From Ancylobacter dichloromethanicus (GTDB lineage: Bacteria > Pseudomonadota > Alphaproteobacteria > Rhizobiales > Xanthobacteraceae): 64,000 bases of DNA. The stretch covers positions 232,869 to 296,868 of the forward strand of contig NZ_JAHBGC010000020.1 of the NCBI RefSeq assembly GCF_018390645.1, given 5' to 3'. Below the pieces are notes generated by a model. That model saw only the letters and a program-made list of their open reading frames with translations. It was not told where the DNA came from and made no database searches. This document shows, one piece after another, positions 10,304 to 19,801 of this stretch. Within the stretch, counting starts at the first letter, position 1; every line of letters starts with the position of its first letter. The position numbers were made by a program, and so were the translations under genes.

Positions 10304-11947
10304 ATGAGCGCAGCGACCGAGGACGTCTTCAAGGCTCTGGCCGCCGACCGTGCTTCGCGCGCCGACGAGAAGGTGGCGAGCCTGTTCGCCGCCGATCCCG
10401 ACCGATTCGGCAGCTTTTCCGCCTCCTTCGAGGACATGCTGCTCGATTTCTCCAAATGCGCGCTCACCGCGAACACGCTCGGCCTGCTGTTCGACCTCGT
10501 CCGCGCCGCCGGCGTCGAGGCCAAGCGCGCAGCGATGTTCGAGGGCGTGCACATCAACCTCACCGAGGACCGCGCCGTGCTGCACACGGCGCTGCGCGAT
10601 CCTGGCGACACGCCGCTGACCGTCGACGGGCAGGATGTGCGCGCCGATGTCGCCTCCGTGCTCGCCGCCATGGCGAGCTTCGCCGAGGGCATCCGCTCCG
10701 GCGCGCTGAAGGGCTGGACCGGCAAGCCGATCACCGACGTGGTGAATATCGGCATTGGCGGCTCGGACCTCGGCCCGGTCATGGCGACCATCGCGCTGAC
10801 GCCCTATCACGACGGGCCGCGCGCGCATTACGTCTCCAATGTCGACGGCGCCCATCTCTACGACACGGTGAAGGATCTCGACCCGGCGTCGACCCTGTTC
10901 ATCGTCGCCTCCAAGACCTTCACCACCCAGGAGACGATGTCGAACGCCGCCAGCGCCCGGCACTGGATCGTCGAGGCGCTGGGCGAGTCGGCGGTGGCCA
11001 ACCATTTCGCCGCCGTCTCCACCGCGCTCGACAAGGTCGCCGCCTTCGGCATCGCGCCGGACCGGGTGTTCGGCTTCTGGGACTGGGTCGGCGGCCGCTA
11101 TTCGGTGTGGTCGGCGATCGGCCTGCCGGTGATGATCGCGGTCGGCGAGGCCAATTTCCGCCGCTTCCTCGCCGGCGGCCACGCGATGGACACGCATTTC
11201 CGTACCGCGCCGCTGGAGAAGAACCTTCCCGTTCTGCTCGCCCTGGTCGGCATCTGGCACCGCGACGTGTGCGGCTACGCCACCCGGGCGGTCATTCCCT
11301 ATGACCAGCACCTGGCGCGGCTGCCGGCCTATTTCCAGCAGCTCGACATGGAGAGCAACGGCAAGCATGTGACGCTCGACGGCAAGCCGGTGGCGCACGA
11401 CACCGGGCCGGTGGTGTGGGGCGAGCCGGGCACCAACGGGCAGCATGCGTTCTTCCAGCTCATCCATCAGGGCACCAGCCCGATCCCGGTGGAGTTCCTG
11501 ATCGCCGCCCGGGGCCATGCGGAGGAGAGCGAGCCGGGGCTCAAGCGCCAGCACGCCATGCTGATCGCCAACTGCCTCGCCCAGTCCGAGGCGCTGATGC
11601 GCGGGCGCACGCTGGAGGAGGCGAAGGCGCAGCTTCTCGCCGCCGGCCGCGACGAGGCCGCCGCCACCAGGATCGCCCCGCACCGCGTCTTCACCGGCAG
11701 CCGCCCTTCGGTGACCATCGCCTACGAGACGCTCGATCCCTACACGCTCGGGCGCATCATCGCGCTGTACGAGCACCGGGTGTTCGTCGAGGGGGCGATC
11801 TGGAACATCAACAGCTTCGACCAGTGGGGCGTGGAACTCGGCAAGGAACTCGCCAACACGCTGCTGCCGGCGGTGGAAAGCGGCGTGGCGCCCGACAGCG
11901 TCTCGACCTCGGCGGCCGGGCTGCTGAATCATCTGGTGAAGAAGTAG
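10304..11947 (+). CDS. pgi: Glucose-6-phosphate isomerase
   Basis: This 547-residue enzyme interconverts glucose 6-phosphate and fructose 6-phosphate in the cytoplasm. Signature stretches are [16 protein letters not shown] (sugar-phosphate loop), [30 protein letters not shown] and ESNGKHV, all typical of the PGI family; its length is also normal. GAGGATGAG just before the start supplies the ribosome site. pgm follows after 133 bases on the same strand, linking glycolytic/Entner-Doudoroff hexose phosphates with glycogen and polysaccharide precursors. A REP-like palindrome lies in the gap between pgi and pgm. Confidence 0.97.
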   Translation: MSAATEDVFKALAADRASRADEKVASLFAADPDRFGSFSASFEDMLLDFSKCALTANTLGLLFDLVRAAGVEAKRAAMFEGVHINLTEDRAVLHTALRDPGDTPLTVDGQDVRADVASVLAAMASFAEGIRSGALKGWTGKPITDVVNIGIGGSDLGPVMATIALTPYHDGPRAHYVSNVDGAHLYDTVKDLDPASTLFIVASKTFTTQETMSNAASARHWIVEALGESAVANHFAAVSTALDKVAAFGIAPDRVFGFWDWVGGRYSVWSAIGLPVMIAVGEANFRRFLAGGHAMDTHFRTAPLEKNLPVLLALVGIWHRDVCGYATRAVIPYDQHLARLPAYFQQLDMESNGKHVTLDGKPVAHDTGPVVWGEPGTNGQHAFFQLIHQGTSPIPVEFLIAARGHAEESEPGLKRQHAMLIANCLAQSEALMRGRTLEEAKAQLLAAGRDEAAATRIAPHRVFTGSRPSVTIAYETLDPYTLGRIIALYEHRVFVEGAIWNINSFDQWGVELGKELANTLLPAVESGVAPDSVSTSAAGLLNHLVKK

Positions 11948-11955
11948 TCTCGCGC

Positions 11956-12043
11956 GTCGTCCCGGCTCAGGCGCGCCCTGGCGCCGGGATTGCCCGCCAG
12001 CGGGCCCGCGGCCCCGGACCGGCCCGCGGCCGGCCGGGATGAC
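11956..12043. repeat. REP-like GC palindrome between pgi and pgm
   Basis: GTCGTCCCGGC at 11956-11966 pairs, with one mismatch, with GCCGGGATGAC at 12033-12043. The interior is a run of GC-rich inverted segments. The outer GTCATCCCGGC-type arms are common in intergenic palindromes of rhizobia and relatives. Confidence 0.55.
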
Positions 12044-12068
12044 ATTCCAGGCAGTTCGGGCCAAGTAG

Positions 12069-13709
<1,641 letters not shown>

Positions 13710-13746
13710 GGATCGCCAGAGCGCGCGCCAAGGCAAACGTTCTAGA

Positions 13747-13778
13747 GCCCGTCCGGTGAGCCGGTTTGCCGGACGGGC
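13747..13778. terminator. Hairpin terminator between pgm and the MarR gene
   Basis: GCCCGTCCGG at 13747-13756 pairs perfectly with CCGGACGGGC at 13769-13778 around a 12-base loop. It lies 38 bases after the pgm stop between convergent genes. The downstream T content is weak (GTGTTTGTTC), so it may act as a transcript end stabiliser as well as a terminator. Confidence 0.6.
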
Positions 13779-13842
13779 GCTAGGTGTTTGTTCTGCGCAT
13801 TTTCTTCACGTGGCCCGGAACCCGCTACGCTCCAAAAATGAT

Positions 13843-14395
13843 TCAGCGCAGCGAGCCGGTCCAGAGCATTTCCAGCCGGCGCAGCACGCCATGGGCGATG
13901 CCAAGCTCAAGGGCTTCGGCGTCGTCATGGCCGTTCTGGCGGCTGTCATGCGTGGCGCGGATGGCATCGCACAGGCTGTGCGCCTTGTCGGTCAGCCGCA
14001 GCCGCGCCGAGCGGCGGTCGCGTTGCGAGGCGGAGCGGTGCACATAGCCGGCGTCGACCAACTGCTTGAGGTTGTAGGAGGCATTGGAGCCGAGATAATG
14101 CCCGCGCTCGAGCAGGTCGCGGACGGACAGCTCGTCATTGCCGATGGTGAACAGCACCATCACCTGGGACGGGGCTGATGTCGTCGGTGCCGAAACGGGC
14201 CAGCTCGACCCGCAGCAGATCGAGGAACCGACGCTGCGCCCGCTCGATCAGACGCGCAATGTCCAGATGTGTGATCGGCGGCTCGGTCGCCGACGCGCCG
14301 ACCAAGGTCGGCGGATAAGATTCATGCCCACTATCGGCAAGTTCGGCAGTCGGATCTCCGTTGGCGGATGTGCTTGCCGTTGACCCCATTCCCAC
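13843..14395 (-). pseudogene. LdtR-like MarR family regulator, interrupted by a one-base frameshift
   Basis: Two overlapping frames encode one winged-helix regulator. The N-terminal frame starts at 14395 (MGMGSTASTSANGDPTAELA) and contains LIERAQRRFLDLLRVELARF; the C-terminal frame contains LFTIGNDELSVRDLLERGHY and YLGSNASYNLKQLVDAGYVH. The frame changes within the GGG run at 14166-14168 of the plus strand. Removing one G restores the continuous reading SPVQVMVLFTIG and a 183-residue protein. The DNA-binding part resembles LdtR, a MarR-type regulator of L,D-transpeptidase genes in Rhizobiales. This may be a true loss or a homopolymer sequencing error. The gene is convergent with pgm. Confidence 0.75.
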
Positions 14396-14629
14396 TCTTC
14401 CCCCGTCTCAAAATCGACGCCCGCAGCCAATGTGGCGGCGCCCGATTCTGCTGTGGAACGGCCACGAGCAGAGCGGGTTGTGATGATGTGACAGAAGATT
14501 ATTGAGAAAATTAGGCGGAGGCCAACGTATTTATGAGAGGCGGGTTTCCGTCCACCTCAAAGGGTGAACCGGCAGCGCCGCCGCCGGGCGGACGCTGTCG
14601 GCCGTACCGGGTGGAAGGTCACCAGGGGG

Positions 14630-15118
14630 TCAGCGGGGACCTTCAAGATGCGATTCGAGAAACCACAGAGCCTTATCGAGGGACCGCGAGGCGGCGGTGA
14701 AGATGTCCGCGGTGGTCGGGTCGCCGGCGTCGTCGGATTCGTTGATCGCCTTGCGCACATTATTCGCCACCGCGCCGAACCGCTCGACCAACGCCTTGAT
14801 GTGGTCCGGGATCGCATAGATGTCGGTGGGATAGGGCTTCAGAGCGGTGGCGTCGGCAACGGTCTGGGTGGTGCCCAGCGCCGTGCCGCCCAGCTGCACG
14901 ACACGCTCGGCCATGGTGTCGGTGTGGTCGTCCATCTCGGTGCGGAAGCCGTCGAGCATTTCGTGCACGGCGATGAACTGCGGCCCCTTCAGATTCCAGT
15001 GCGCCTGCTTGATGGCCAGCGCCAGATCGATGCCCGAGGCGAGGTTGGCATTGAGCAGCTCGATGGCGACCTTCTTGGCGTTGGAGGGAACGTCGTTTGC
15101 GGTCTTGTGGACGGGCAT
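14630..15118 (-). CDS. dps: Dps family DNA-binding ferritin-like protein
   Basis: The ATG at 15118 follows AGAGGA and gives 162 residues. The ferroxidase ligands are all visible: His40 (QAHWNLKG), His52 and Asp56 (AVHEMLDGF), Asp67 and Glu71 (DHTDTMAER), with the same spacing as His51/His63/Asp67/Asp78/Glu82 of E. coli Dps. The protein forms dodecamers that oxidise and store iron with hydrogen peroxide, protecting DNA in stress. The N-terminal tail is short and has two adjacent lysines, so DNA binding may be modest. It lies 101 bases downstream of the ureohydrolase gene on the same strand, but it is probably expressed separately. Confidence 0.95.
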   Translation of the reverse strand: MPVHKTANDVPSNAKKVAIELLNANLASGIDLALAIKQAHWNLKGPQFIAVHEMLDGFRTEMDDHTDTMAERVVQLGGTALGTTQTVADATALKPYPTDIYAIPDHIKALVERFGAVANNVRKAINESDDAGDPTTADIFTAASRSLDKALWFLESHLEGPR

Positions 15119-15219
15119 GGCAGATCCTCTTCTGTGACGGCCCAGCAATAGGCCTTCCTGGCGGCGGCGCGATGCGGATTCGCCCCGACGGGCAGAAGAT
15201 TGGCCGGATCGAACGGTAA

Positions 15220-16176
15220 TCAATAGCCCCGGCGGTGAAGAATCCGGCCGATGACGTTGAGCAGCAGCTGGGCGGCAAGGATGGCGGTGACGCCCGCGGG
15301 GTCGTATTCACGGGCGACCTCGACAAGATCGACGCCCACCACCGTGCCGCGCCTGGTCAGCCCGTCGAGCAGTTCGAGTACCTCGTAATAGGTGAAGCCG
15401 CCATGGCTCGGCGTCCCGGTGCCGGGGGCGATGGAGGGGTCGAAGCCGTCAATGTCGATTGTGACGTAATAGCGCCTGCCGGCGGGAATGCGCGCCAGCA
15501 CCGCCTCGGTGCCGAGCTTGCGGATCTGCCGCACGCTCAGAATGTCCGATCCCATGGCGCGGGCGGCCTCGTAGCCCTCGCGCGCGGTGGAGGAGACGTT
15601 GCGGATTCCGAGCTGGGTCAGGCCGGTGACATAGGGCTTCTCGGCCGCCCGGCGCAGCGGGTTGCCATGGCCGCGCCGCACGCCGTGGCGCTCGTCGACG
15701 AAGTCGAGATGGGCGTCGAACTGGACGATATGGATCGGCTCCTCGTCCGCGAACGCCTCGATGCAGGGGATGTTGATCGAATGGTCGCCGCCGAGCACGA
15801 CCGGGAGCGCGCCGGCATCGAGAATCTTGCGCACGGCGAATGCGATGTTGGCGTGGCTGGCCTCGGTGTCGGTGTGGATCATGTCGGCGTCGCCGATATC
15901 GACGATGCGGGTGGTCTCGGCGGCCAGATAGGTGACGTCGTCTTCGTGGTCGTAGGCGCCGGCATGGCCGAAGGAAAACAGCGTCGACGCCTCGCGGATG
16001 GCGCGGGGACCGGAACGGGCGCCCGAGCGCCATTGGGTGCCGAGATCGAACGGCGCGCCGAGGATGGCGACATCGGCGTCGATGCGGTTCCAGTCGAGCT
16101 GGAGCGGGTATTTGCCGAACGTGCAGATGCCGACGAAGGGGAGATCCAGCCGGCCACCCTCATAACCATGGGCCAT
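15220..16176 (-). CDS. Agmatinase/arginase family ureohydrolase A
   Basis: The 318-residue protein has the complete dimanganese site of the arginase fold: His132 (GGDHS), Asp154, His156 and Asp158 (FDAHLDF), Asp241 and Asp243 ([10 protein letters not shown]). Such enzymes hydrolyse a guanidino group to urea plus an amine. Its start shares one base with the stop of the neighbouring ureohydrolase (TGATG), implying translational coupling. The substrate loop after FDAHLDF reads [17 protein letters not shown], different from the paralogue, so the two probably differ in substrate or form a mixed oligomer. Agmatine, guanidinobutyrate, guanidinoacetate or creatine-like substrates are all possible. 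The neighbouring creatininase favours a guanidino acid. Confidence 0.88.
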   Translation of the reverse strand: MAHGYEGGRLDLPFVGICTFGKYPLQLDWNRIDADVAILGAPFDLGTQWRSGARSGPRAIREASTLFSFGHAGAYDHEDDVTYLAAETTRIVDIGDADMIHTDTEASHANIAFAVRKILDAGALPVVLGGDHSINIPCIEAFADEEPIHIVQFDAHLDFVDERHGVRRGHGNPLRRAAEKPYVTGLTQLGIRNVSSTAREGYEAARAMGSDILSVRQIRKLGTEAVLARIPAGRRYYVTIDIDGFDPSIAPGTGTPSHGGFTYYEVLELLDGLTRRGTVVGVDLVEVAREYDPAGVTAILAAQLLLNVIGRILHRRGY

Positions 16177-17150
16177 CAGCGTGCGCCCTTCTTCTTTTCA
16201 ACGACACCCGCCAGCACGCAGAGCAGCTCGAACAGGATCGTGGCCCCGGTCAGCGCCGTCAGGCCGGAGGGATCGAAGGGCGGGGCGACCTCCACCAGGT
16301 CGGCGCCGATGAGGTCGAGCCCGTCGAGCAGGCGCACCATCGCCTGCGCCTCGCGGGTATCCAGCCCGCCGATTTCCGGCGTGCCGGTGCCCGGCGCCTG
16401 CGAGGGATCGAGGACGTCGATGTCGAAGGTCACATAGGTCGGCGCGTCGCCGACGATGGCGCGGGCTTCCGCCATCACGTCCTCGACGCCGCGGGCCATG
16501 AATTCCTCGATGAAGATGATGCGCACCCCCATCTCGCGGGCATAGTCGTAATTGCCCGCGTCGGAGATGGCGCCGCGCAGGCCGATCTGCACGAAGCGCC
16601 TGGGGTCGACCAGCCCTTCCTCGATGGCGCGGCGGAACGGCGTGCCGTGGGTATAGCGCGAGCCGTTGAAGAAGCTGTCATAGGTGTCGGAATGGGCGTC
16701 GAACTGGATCAGCCCAACCGGCCCCCGCGTGTTCAGATTCGCCTTCGCCAGCCCGCGCAGAATGGGCAGGCTGATGAGGTGATCGCCGCCGGCGGTGAGC
16801 GGCAGGGCGCCGGCTTCGCGCACGCCGTCATAGTGGGCGGCGATGATGTCGAGCGAGCGCATCAGGTCGAACGGGTCGATGATGACGTCGCCGCAATCGG
16901 CCACCCGGGCACGGTCATAGGGCGACAGGCCGGTGACGTGGTGCACGCGGCGCATCAGGCTCGACTGGTTGCGCAGTTCGCGCGGGCCGTGGCGGGTGCC
17001 GGCGCGGTTGGTGGTGCCGAGGTCGAACGGCACGCCGAGAATGGCGATGTCGACCTGCGCGGGCTCGGCCACCGGCAGCCGCATGAAGGTGGGAAGCCCG
17101 GCGAAGCGCGGGATGGTGCCGGAATCGAGCGGCTCGAAGGCGGTGGTCAT
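16176..17150 (-). CDS. Agmatinase/guanidinobutyrase-type ureohydrolase B
   Basis: This 324-residue arginase-fold enzyme keeps all metal ligands: His124 (GGDHLIS), Asp151, His153 and Asp155 (FDAHSDT), Asp243 and Asp245 (FDIDVLDPS). The stretch YTHGTPFRRAIEEGLVDPRR resembles guanidinobutyrase/guanidinopropionase-type enzymes as I recall them. The N-terminus (FAGLPTFMRLP) is the usual one for that subgroup. It is the first of two overlapping ureohydrolase genes and lies 205 bases downstream of the creatininase gene, with a palindromic repeat in the gap. It should release urea from a guanidino acid; the exact substrate is inferred only from context. Confidence 0.88.
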   Translation of the reverse strand: MTTAFEPLDSGTIPRFAGLPTFMRLPVAEPAQVDIAILGVPFDLGTTNRAGTRHGPRELRNQSSLMRRVHHVTGLSPYDRARVADCGDVIIDPFDLMRSLDIIAAHYDGVREAGALPLTAGGDHLISLPILRGLAKANLNTRGPVGLIQFDAHSDTYDSFFNGSRYTHGTPFRRAIEEGLVDPRRFVQIGLRGAISDAGNYDYAREMGVRIIFIEEFMARGVEDVMAEARAIVGDAPTYVTFDIDVLDPSQAPGTGTPEIGGLDTREAQAMVRLLDGLDLIGADLVEVAPPFDPSGLTALTGATILFELLCVLAGVVEKKKGAR

Positions 17151-17221
17151 GGTGAACCTGGATGATGTGATGGTGCTGGGGTCATCTTCTGTCGGGCTTG
17201 TGCCCGGCTAAGGAGCCTGCG

Positions 17222-17329
17222 TGCTTCGAGACGCGGGGCAAGCCCCGCTCCTCAGCATGACGTGGGTCGGGTCGCGTCTGGCCGTCGTCATCCTGAGGCG
17301 CCCGGCGCAGCCGGGCCTCGAAGGACGCA
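17222..17329. repeat. Pair of inverted REP-type palindromes (BIME-like)
   Basis: Element 1 (17222-17262) contains GCGGGGC/GCCCCGC arms at 17233-17239 and 17242-17248, flanked by GCTTCGAG and CTCAGCATGACG. Element 2 (17285-17329) is in the opposite orientation: CGTCATCCTGAGG, arms GCCCGGC/GCCGGGC at 17300-17306 and 17310-17316, then CCTCGAAGGACGC. This matches a widespread intergenic repeat of Rhizobiales genomes. It lies between the creatininase and ureohydrolase genes and could form an mRNA-stabilising or attenuating structure. Confidence 0.8.
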
Positions 17330-17355
17330 GGAGAATGCCGCGCTCACAGACGTTC

Positions 17356-18132
17356 TCACAGCCCGAATTCCTTGCGGATGGCGGCGGAGATGTGGGTGAC
17401 GTAGTCGGCCATCAGCACCTCGCCCTTCTCCACCGTCGAACCGGTGGCCACCGCCAGCACGCCGGAGGGTGGCAGGCCGAAATCGTCCGGCACCGGGAAG
17501 CGGTCATAGGGCGGGAAGGTCGCCGGGCCGTCGGACGGCACCTTGTCCATTTCCACCAGATCCGGCCGCAGCACCAACATCAGCGAGGTTTCCAGCAGGC
17601 TGGCATGTTCCAGCTCGATGCCGGGGAAGCCGTCGGGGAAGATCGACTCGAGCGTCGCCCGCTGGGCGAAGTCCCAATATTCGAGCCGCATGACGGTGAA
17701 GTCGGTGATGCCGTCGCGGGCGATCTCGCGGCGGGCGAGGTCGAGGCCCTCGACCGAGGGCCAGCAATTCTCGTAATGCCCGTTCACCACCACGAGGCGG
17801 CGCACGCCCTGCCGGGCGAGGTTGTGGATCACGTCGCGCAGCACCAGCGCGAAAGTGTGGGCGTCGACGCTGAGCGTGCCGGGGAACTGCTCGCCGCCGC
17901 CCGAGCGCGGCATCGACTTGCAGCCATAGGCGACGGTGGGTGCGACGAGGCCGCCGACCTCGCCGGCGATGCGCTCGCACACGCCGGTGGGCAGCACCAC
18001 GTCGACATTGAGCGGCAGATGCGGGCCGTGCTGCTCGGTGGAGCCGAGCGGCAGCAGCACCGGCGCGCCGGCCTTGATCCGGTCGGAAAATTCCGGCCAG
18101 CTAAGTTCGTCGAGACGCACGCTGTCGACCAT
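17356..18132 (-). CDS. Creatininase family amidohydrolase
   Basis: The ATG at 18132 follows AGGGGGA and gives 258 residues, close to Pseudomonas creatininase. The predicted metal ligands Glu33, His35 and Asp44 (STEQHGPHLPLNVD) and His119 and Glu121 (NGHYEN) fall exactly one position before Glu34, His36, Asp45, His120 and Glu122 of that enzyme. Tyr120 and Trp153 likewise match substrate-site Tyr121 and Trp154. A Trp equivalent to position 174 is not obvious (FPGIELEHASL). Relatives such as MftE have NGHGGN instead, so this looks closer to true creatininase, which opens the cyclic amide of creatinine. It lies 32 bases after an SDR gene on the same strand, upstream of two ureohydrolases. Confidence 0.85.
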   Translation of the reverse strand: MVDSVRLDELSWPEFSDRIKAGAPVLLPLGSTEQHGPHLPLNVDVVLPTGVCERIAGEVGGLVAPTVAYGCKSMPRSGGGEQFPGTLSVDAHTFALVLRDVIHNLARQGVRRLVVVNGHYENCWPSVEGLDLARREIARDGITDFTVMRLEYWDFAQRATLESIFPDGFPGIELEHASLLETSLMLVLRPDLVEMDKVPSDGPATFPPYDRFPVPDDFGLPPSGVLAVATGSTVEKGEVLMADYVTHISAAIRKEFGL

Positions 18133-18164
18133 CCGGTCCCCCTGAGTACTGATTGCCGATCGGT

Positions 18165-18905
18165 TCAGTGCATCGCCGCGCCGCCGTCGACGCTGAGGCA
18201 CTGGCCGGTGATGAAACTCGTCGCGCGGCTGGCCAGGAACAGCACCGCCTGCGCCACCTCTTCCGGGCAGCCGACGCGACCGGACGGGTTGCTGGTCTCC
18301 AGCCGCTTCAGCTCCTCGCTGAGATTGCGGTAACCGAGCAGCGGCGTATCGACCGGCCCCGGGGCGACGGCGTTGACCAGTATGTCCGGCCCGAGTTCGC
18401 GCGCCCAGGAGCGGGTGAGGGTGAGGATGGCGCCCTTGGTGCCGGCATAGCCGGAGAAGCCGGCGCGGCCGAGATAGGCGAGTTCCGAGGCGATGTTGAT
18501 GATGCGCCCGCGGATGGGGCCGTCACCGCTGAAGCGGCCCAGCGCCTCGCGCGCCATCAGGATCGGCCCGCGCACATTGACCGCCGCCATCCGCTCATAG
18601 GCGGCGACATCGAAGCGCGCCAGCGGCGTCTCCTCGCAGATGCCGGCGCAGTTGACGATGACGTCGAGGCCGCGCAGTTCGGCCACCGCCGCCTCCATGC
18701 CGCCGATGACCGAGGTCTCCTCGGCCACGTTGACCAGAATGGTATGCCAACGGGTCTCGTCCGGTGGCGGGTGCAGGTCGAAGCCGATGATTTTCGCCCC
18801 GGCGGCGCTGAGCGCGTCGGCGCAGGCCCGGCCGATTCCGCTCGCCGTGCCGGTGACGATGACGCGCAAATCCTTGTGCGGGTTGTCTTTGTGGGGGGCT
18901 ACCAT
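18165..18905 (-). CDS. Short-chain dehydrogenase/reductase (SDR) 1
   Basis: The 246-residue protein is a classical SDR: cofactor motif TGTASGIG (residues 18-25), NCAG motif, catalytic Ser in INIASELAY, and YAGTK with the active Tyr and Lys. Asp after the second strand (IIGFDL) suggests NAD preference. The C-terminus FITGQCLSVDGG is usual. It should oxidise or reduce an alcohol/ketone. GGAG upstream of the ATG at 18905 supports the start, and the gene overlaps the 3' end of the second SDR by 7 bases, so the two are co-transcribed. The real substrate is unknown; co-location with creatininase suggests one catabolic pathway. Confidence 0.88.
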   Translation of the reverse strand: MVAPHKDNPHKDLRVIVTGTASGIGRACADALSAAGAKIIGFDLHPPPDETRWHTILVNVAEETSVIGGMEAAVAELRGLDVIVNCAGICEETPLARFDVAAYERMAAVNVRGPILMAREALGRFSGDGPIRGRIINIASELAYLGRAGFSGYAGTKGAILTLTRSWARELGPDILVNAVAPGPVDTPLLGYRNLSEELKRLETSNPSGRVGCPEEVAQAVLFLASRATSFITGQCLSVDGGAAMH

Positions 18906-19657
18906 GGCAATTCTCCGCGATCGACTCCGAGGCTTTGGCCGGTGATGTTGGCCGCAAGATCGGAGGCGAGGAAGAGATAAGTGCCGGCCACGTCGTCCGG
19001 GTCCATGAAGCCGGGCAGTATCTGCGCCGCCACGATCTCCTCCAGCAGCACGTCCGGCGCTATCCCGGTGCGCGCCGCCATGGCGTGGAGCGAGCGCAGC
19101 GAGGCTTGCGTGCGCACCCAGCCGGGGCAGACGGCGTTCACGGTGATGCCGCGCGGCCCGAGTTCCCTGGCCCAGGTCTTGGTGAGGCCGATCACCGCAT
19201 GCTTGGAGGCGACATAGGCGCCGAACAGCGATTCCGCGCCGCGCGACCAGATCGAGGCGGTGTTGACGATGCGCCCGCCATGGGCGAGGCGCGGCAGCAG
19301 GGCGCGGGTAACGAGGAAGGTGCCGACCACGTTGATCTCCACCACGCGGCGGAACACCGCCTCGTTCTCGGCGCTCGCATCGTCCAGCGGGGTGACGCGT
19401 TCCAGCCCGGCATTGTTCACCAGCACGTCGAGATGGGGGATGGCTTCGGCCACAGCGCCCACCGCCTCTGCCGAGGTGATGTCGGCCCGATGGCCGCGTG
19501 CGCCGAGCCGTTCGGCGGCCTCGAAGATCGCCTCGTCATCGGCCAACATGTGCAGTTCGGCGCCAGCGGCGGCAAAGGCGCGGGCGATGCCGAGGCCGAT
19601 GCCGCGGCTGGCCCCGGTGACCAGCACGGCGCGGCCGGAAATGCCGTCGAGCGTCAT
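18899..19657 (-). CDS. Short-chain dehydrogenase/reductase (SDR) 2
   Basis: From the ATG at 19657 (MTLDGISG) the product has 252 residues, the usual SDR length; an in-frame ATG at 19720 would add a Pro/Arg-rich leader unlikely to be native, though neither start has a clear ribosome site. Motifs are TGASRGIG (cofactor), NNAG, VNTASIWSRG (catalytic Ser) and YVASK (Tyr, Lys). The strand-2 end HMLADDE lacks a strongly basic residue, again pointing to NAD. It is the first gene of the minus-strand block and is divergent from the LysR gene, so its promoter lies in 19658-19801. Confidence 0.86.
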   Translation of the reverse strand: MTLDGISGRAVLVTGASRGIGLGIARAFAAAGAELHMLADDEAIFEAAERLGARGHRADITSAEAVGAVAEAIPHLDVLVNNAGLERVTPLDDASAENEAVFRRVVEINVVGTFLVTRALLPRLAHGGRIVNTASIWSRGAESLFGAYVASKHAVIGLTKTWARELGPRGITVNAVCPGWVRTQASLRSLHAMAARTGIAPDVLLEEIVAAQILPGFMDPDDVAGTYLFLASDLAANITGQSLGVDRGELPW

Positions 19658-19766
19658 GGGCGGGACCGGGCTGCGGGGAGGCGGGGGCGGGTCACGGCGG
19701 GCTCCTTGAGGCCTCGTCATGCTCGCGCATGTTCACTTCCGGAAAAATCGGAATTAATGGAAAGAT

Positions 19767-19786
19767 ACATCGGCAAATGTCGATGT
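19767..19786. promoter_or_regulatory. Candidate LysR operator, 20-base inverted repeat
   Basis: ACATCG at 19767-19772 and CGATGT at 19781-19786 form perfect 6-base arms around 8 bases. The site lies in the divergent SDR2/LysR region directly before the LysR ribosome site, a normal place for an autoregulatory LysR-type site. Confidence 0.45.
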
Positions 19787-19801
19787 GGGGAGGAGACGCG
19801 G

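Noticed and set aside
7501-10791. 1096-residue reverse-strand open frame opposite cckA
   Set aside because: It lies exactly opposite cckA and pgi, has Arg/Ala/Gly/His-rich composition and no motif; long reverse frames are expected in GC-rich coding DNA with G/C third positions.
14396-14629. Possible gene between the MarR gene and dps
   Set aside because: No frame has a ribosome site or known motif; it is probably the MarR promoter region, with an AT-rich stretch near 14485-14540.
19695-19720. GTG at 19695 with AAGGAG upstream as SDR2 start
   Set aside because: The GTG is out of frame with the SDR coding sequence, so the good ribosome site cannot serve it.
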